8,536 bases of DNA, taken from contig JAKAMH010000036.1 of NCBI GenBank assembly GCA_021813005.1, positions 1 to 8,536 on the forward strand, written 5' to 3'. Made by a program: the position numbers and the translations under genes. Each line of letters opens with the position of its first letter. The first letter of the stretch is position 1. Under the pieces are notes generated by a model that searched no databases, was not told the origin of the DNA, and saw nothing but the letters and a program-made list of their open reading frames with translations. Shown here piece by piece: positions 5,696 through 8,536 of this stretch. The stretch comes from a bacterium. Its GTDB lineage: Bacteria; Patescibacteriota; Microgenomatia; Levybacterales; UBA12049.

Positions 5696-6043
5696 TTATC
5701 TTTTTGATCTTGCCCTGATAGCTCCTCGTCTGTTTGTCTCCCCCATCCCGGATGAACTATCAATTGGACTATGTATCCCTGTTCTGCGAGACGAACTCTT
5801 CGCCTTGCTTTGTCTCTTTCTTACCGGACCGGCTGGTTTTGCTTCCTGAACAACTTGCTTTAGTGCATTTTCTGCAATCTTTACTCCTATCGCTTGAGCA
5901 ATAGACCCTTGACTCATGTTCTCATAGACACCGATTCCTGACTTATCTGCCTCATCCCAAAACTCCCGAAGCTCATCTATGGTAAAGTCCCGGGCGAGAG
6001 ATTCTGCGTCACTTTTCGAACTGGTGTTCTCTGGATTTACCAT
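5696..6043 (-). CDS. Small protein of unknown function, translationally coupled to dnaK (115 aa)
   Basis: I do not recognise this protein. Its ATG follows the dnaK TAA with no base between (TAAATG), which suits termination-reinitiation coupling, and an intrinsic terminator follows its stop, so it sits as the last gene of the grpE-dnaK unit. Residues 1-70 are acidic to neutral and probably helical (FTIDELREFWDEADKSG, then GSIAQAIGVKIAENALKQVV). Residues 75-115 carry 13 Arg/Lys against two acidic residues and many Ser, which suggests a disordered nucleic-acid- or ribosome-binding tail. There is no signal peptide, membrane segment or cysteine. It could be a small DnaK-linked factor. The tail composition is loose enough that a spurious reading frame after dnaK cannot be excluded. 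Confidence 0.6.
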   Translation of the reverse strand: MVNPENTSSKSDAESLARDFTIDELREFWDEADKSGIGVYENMSQGSIAQAIGVKIAENALKQVVQEAKPAGPVRKRQSKAKSSSRRTGIHSPIDSSSGMGETNRRGAIRARSKR

Positions 6044-7963
6044 TTACTCTACTACTTCTCCCTCTACCGGTTCATCCGTGTCTTCTCCTGAGCGCGGCGA
6101 AGAATCTTTTTCGGCTTCTGCCTTCTCTCCATCCCTAGCCTCTTGGGCGGCTCCCGATTGCCCATCGCTCTGTGATTGAGACATCGCCTGACCTACCTTC
6201 TGAAGACTATCGGAGAGTGCTTTCGTCTTCTCCTCAAGGTCTGACTTACTGCCTGTCTCAAGAATGCCCTTCAGGTCCGAGATTTTCTCCTCAACTTCTT
6301 TTTTCAAGTCCTCCGGCACCTTGTCACCCGCGTCCTTAAGCGTCTTCTCAGCGGTAAAGATAAGTGAGTCTGCCTGATTGCGCGCCTCAACTGCCTCTTT
6401 CTTCTCCGCGTCTTCCTTGGCATGTTCCTCCGCCTCGCGGGTCATCTTATCAACTTCATCCTTGGAAAGACCTGTGGAGCCGGTAATCTTGATGCTCTGC
6501 TCTTTGCCTGAGGCTTTGTCCTGCGCCTTGACACTCAAAATACCGCTCGCATCGATATCAAACGTGACTTCAATCTGCGGGACGCCGCGGGGCGCCGGCG
6601 GGATGCCGTCCAGAATAAACCGGCCAAGTGACTTGTTGTCCTGCGCCATCGGGCGCTCTCCTTGCAGCACGTTGATCTCTACCTGTGTCTGGTTGTCAGC
6701 GGCAGTTGAAAAAACCTGTGATTTGGAGGTCGGGATGGTAGTGTTTCTATTGATAAGAGGAGTCGAGACGCCGCCCATTGTCTCAATACCAAGCGTCAGA
6801 GGTGTTACATCAAGCAGTAGTACGTCTTTGACATCACCTGCCAGGACGCCTCCCTGGATCGCCGCACCCACAGCCACCACCTCATCCGGATTGACTGACT
6901 TGTTGGGCTCTTTACCGAAGAATTTGGTGACTGTCTCGACAATCTTGGGCATGCGGGTCATGCCGCCGACCAAAACAATCTCATCAACATCAGATGCTTT
7001 CATCTTGGCATCTTTGAGTGCCAGCTCAACCGGCTTGAGGGTTTTTTGGATAAGATCATCTACAAGAGACTCAAGTTTGGCGCGGGTCAATGTCATGGTC
7101 AGATGAAGCGGACCGTCTTTGCCCTGCGTAATAAACGGCTGGTTGATAGATGCCTCCTGAGAGGATGAGAGTTCGATCTTGGCTTTCTCTGCCGATTCCT
7201 TCAGTCTCTGCAGTGCCTGTGGATCTTTGCGAAGATCTACCGAATGCTCTTTCTTAAACTCGTCTGCAATATAATCGATGATTACCTGGTCAAAGTCATC
7301 GCCGCCAAGATGCGTGTCACCGTTGGTTGACTTAACTTCCGTGACTCCCTCACCGAGCTCAAGAATGGAGATATCAAATGTACCACCACCCAGGTCATAG
7401 ACCGCAATCGTATGGGAGTTTTTCTTATCCAGTCCATAGGCGAGCGCTGCGGCAGTCGGTTCATTGATGATGCGAAGCACCTCAAGACCGGCAATCTCGC
7501 CTGCCTGCTTGGTAGCCTGTCTCTGGCTGTCATCAAAATAGGCGGGGACGGTAATCACGGCCTGCGTGACCTTCTCACCAAGATAATCTTCCGCGTCTTT
7601 TTTGATCTTCTGGAGAATCATGGCGGATACTTCCTGCGGAGTGAACGTCTTGCCTTCAACCTCAACGATAGCCATATCGTCACGGCCGGCCTTGACAGTG
7701 TAGGGCAGAAGCTTCATATCAAACTTGACAGACTCATCACCGAACTTCTTCCCCATGAGGCGTTTGATAGAGTAGATTGTCCGCTTGGGCTTAAGTACCA
7801 TCTGGCGCTTGGCGACATCCCCCACGACATGTGAGATCGGATCCACCACAGACGGAATGACATTTCGCCCCTCTGCCGAGTGGATAACCTTGGGTGATCC
7901 ACCCTCCATGACGGCGACTGCCGAATTGGTTGTACCTAAATCAATACCGATTATTTTTGCCAT
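6044..7963 (-). CDS. dnaK: Hsp70 chaperone DnaK (639 aa)
   Basis: This is the ATP-dependent Hsp70 of the cytosol, and its length matches the family. The nucleotide-binding domain shows IGIDLGTTNSAVAV (5-18), VITVPAYFDDSQRQAT (136-151), VYDLGGGTFDISIL (188-201) and VLVGGMTRMPK (330-340). The interdomain linker DVLLLDVTPL is at 380-389. The substrate domain follows (to about 500), then the helical lid (about 501-595) and a disordered acidic tail ending EGEVVE rather than the EEVD-like or EEVKDKK ends of well-studied Hsp70s. The stretch near 70-100 contains the insertion that Gram-negative-type DnaKs have and Bacillus DnaK lacks. AAAGGA four bases before the ATG supports the start. It sits 84 bp after grpE, and its stop abuts the next ATG. 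No CIRCE operator is visible between grpE and dnaK. It has no cysteine. Confidence 0.99.
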   Translation of the reverse strand: MAKIIGIDLGTTNSAVAVMEGGSPKVIHSAEGRNVIPSVVDPISHVVGDVAKRQMVLKPKRTIYSIKRLMGKKFGDESVKFDMKLLPYTVKAGRDDMAIVEVEGKTFTPQEVSAMILQKIKKDAEDYLGEKVTQAVITVPAYFDDSQRQATKQAGEIAGLEVLRIINEPTAAALAYGLDKKNSHTIAVYDLGGGTFDISILELGEGVTEVKSTNGDTHLGGDDFDQVIIDYIADEFKKEHSVDLRKDPQALQRLKESAEKAKIELSSSQEASINQPFITQGKDGPLHLTMTLTRAKLESLVDDLIQKTLKPVELALKDAKMKASDVDEIVLVGGMTRMPKIVETVTKFFGKEPNKSVNPDEVVAVGAAIQGGVLAGDVKDVLLLDVTPLTLGIETMGGVSTPLINRNTTIPTSKSQVFSTAADNQTQVEINVLQGERPMAQDNKSLGRFILDGIPPAPRGVPQIEVTFDIDASGILSVKAQDKASGKEQSIKITGSTGLSKDEVDKMTREAEEHAKEDAEKKEAVEARNQADSLIFTAEKTLKDAGDKVPEDLKKEVEEKISDLKGILETGSKSDLEEKTKALSDSLQKVGQAMSQSQSDGQSGAAQEARDGEKAEAEKDSSPRSGEDTDEPVEGEVVE

Positions 7964-7982
7964 ACGTTCCTTTCAGTCAAAT
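7958..7982 (-). promoter_or_regulatory. dnaK ribosome-binding leader, identical to that of dnaJ
   Basis: These 25 bases contain AAAGGA four bases before the dnaK ATG, preceded by ATTTGACTG, and match 5545-5569 exactly. The surrounding bases differ. The grpE start, of which only GAC-ATG is visible at the window edge, does not share the ACGT bases next to the ATG. Confidence 0.75.
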
Positions 7983-7997
7983 TAATAATTACAGATG

Positions 7998-8061
7998 AAA
8001 AATTAAAAATAAATGAACTTCAATATGTAATTTTTAACTTTGCACTTTTAATTTTTAACTT
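7998..8061. repeat. A/T-rich direct and inverted repeats spanning the grpE 3' end
   Basis: TAATTTTTAACTT occurs at 8028-8040 and again at 8049-8061, a 13-bp direct repeat with 21-bp period. TTAAAAAT (8003-8010) is an inverted match to ATTTTTAA (8030-8037), so the spacer can fold. The second copy lies in grpE and encodes its final V-K-N and most of its stop codon, so the repeat defines the C-terminus of that protein. Confidence 0.6.
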
Positions 8062-8533
8062 CTTCTCGCTCTCCGACGATCACCTGTGCCGCTCTGAGAA
8101 GCTCTCCGTTCAGGAGATACCCTGCCCGTGTTTCCCGCACGACGATGTGTTCGTCCCCTTTATCTGTACCGATTGCCTCCATTAGAGAGGGATCAAACGG
8201 CTTGCCTGCCGTCTCAATCTTGACAACACCTTCGCTTTTGAGCGTATCCAAGAACTGATTAATACTCACCTTTAGACCGTCGTTTTGGATGTGCTCCTCA
8301 GCCAATATTAGTGTATCCAAAACAGGCAACAGACGCAAGAGCAAATCTCTGTTGGCGCGCTTAACCGTCTCCCGCTTTTCCTCAACTACCCGCTTCTCTA
8401 GATTTTGGTAGTCGGCAAGCGCTCGCTTGTACTGGTTGTCAAGTTGCAAAACCTGTTGTTCAAGCCCTTCTTCTCGTCCTGTACTGTCCTCAGTCTCCGG
8501 CTCTTCTTGTTTGGTCGTTTGTTTTTTTGCCAT
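8048..8533 (-). CDS. grpE: GrpE nucleotide exchange factor for DnaK (161 aa)
   Basis: GrpE dimers open the DnaK nucleotide cleft to release ADP. Residues 1-25 are charged and disordered, about 22-105 form the long paired helix and helical bundle (YKRALADYQNLEKRVVEEKR at 35-54, LLLRLLPVLDTLILA at 64-78), and 108-157 are the beta-wing that contacts DnaK. The wing carries the family signature GKPFDPSLMEAIGT, then GYLLNGELLRAAQVIVG. The family's usual HEA after FDP reads MEA here. Length is on the short side of normal. The start is the only ATG in frame before the helix; just three further bases are visible, so promoter and ribosome-binding site lie outside the window. The last residues (VKN) come from an A/T-rich repeat. 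It should be co-transcribed with dnaK. Confidence 0.97.
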   Translation of the reverse strand: MAKKQTTKQEEPETEDSTGREEGLEQQVLQLDNQYKRALADYQNLEKRVVEEKRETVKRANRDLLLRLLPVLDTLILAEEHIQNDGLKVSINQFLDTLKSEGVVKIETAGKPFDPSLMEAIGTDKGDEHIVVRETRAGYLLNGELLRAAQVIVGEREEVKN

Positions 8534-8536
8534 GTC

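Noticed and set aside
6378..7106. Plus-strand 242-codon open frame opposite dnaK
   Set aside because: It lies wholly inside the certain dnaK gene, its product is Ser/Thr-rich low complexity and it has no recognisable domain. Long antisense frames opposite dnaK are a known by-product of its codon use.
7412..7834. Plus-strand 140-codon open frame opposite the DnaK nucleotide-binding domain
   Set aside because: Same reasoning: complete overlap with dnaK and no independent coding signal.
7964..8047. Possible CIRCE (HrcA) operator near dnaK
   Set aside because: No TTAGCACTC/GAGTGCTAA pair is present here or in 5551-5695. If the operon has one, it is upstream of grpE outside the window.

Overview
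All convincing genes in this window lie on the minus strand, so transcription runs from the high coordinates toward position 1. In that order they are grpE, dnaK, a small unrecognised gene, dnaJ, a small VirB2-like pilin gene, a large TrbL/VirB6-like membrane protein gene, and the first 479 codons of a Clp-type AAA+ ATPase that runs off the window. The window therefore joins the DnaK chaperone machine to two genes that look like part of a type IV secretion/pilus apparatus, followed by a second chaperone or unfoldase.

The probable source is a Patescibacteria/CPR bacterium, perhaps of the Microgenomates type. This is an inference. It rests on the pilin + TrbL-like pair in the form usual for that group, intergenic palindromes with TGTCATTCTGA ends, and A/T tracts built from AAAAATTA- and AAAAATC-like units. 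dnaJ ends in TGA and every gene reads through in the standard code, which argues against the UGA=Gly code of Gracilibacteria/SR1.

Layout. 8048-8533 grpE (complete; its upstream control is outside the window). 7964-8047 A/T-rich spacer with a 13-bp direct repeat that supplies the grpE stop codon. 6044-7963 dnaK. 5696-6043 a small gene whose ATG directly abuts the dnaK stop. 5647-5671 a good intrinsic terminator. 4654-5550 a zinc-finger-less dnaJ with the same 25-bp ribosome-binding leader as dnaK. 4397-4653 a gene-free stretch filled by a 123-bp palindrome and a second inverted repeat. 4106-4396 pilin. 1572-4088 TrbL/VirB6-like protein with a large cytoplasmic repeat domain. 1438-1571 spacer with a hairpin around the Shine-Dalgarno sequence. 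1-1437 Clp ATPase N-terminal part.

How the parts fit. GrpE, DnaK and the class B J-protein should form one folding cycle: the J-protein delivers substrate and stimulates ATP hydrolysis, and GrpE exchanges nucleotide. The pilin and TrbL-like protein would be the filament subunit and the inner-membrane channel or platform of a secretion or surface-filament machine; its motor ATPase (VirB4 type) is not in view. The Clp ATPase may work with DnaK or with the membrane machine; the sequence alone does not decide.

The most notable observations are: a His in place of the usual pore-loop Tyr in the Clp D1 ring, a Pro-rich N-terminal extension on the same protein, a three-copy helical repeat in the TrbL-like cytoplasmic domain, complete absence of cysteine from 1692 cytosolic residues while all six cysteines lie in predicted exported segments, the 123-bp palindrome, and the identical dnaK/dnaJ leaders.
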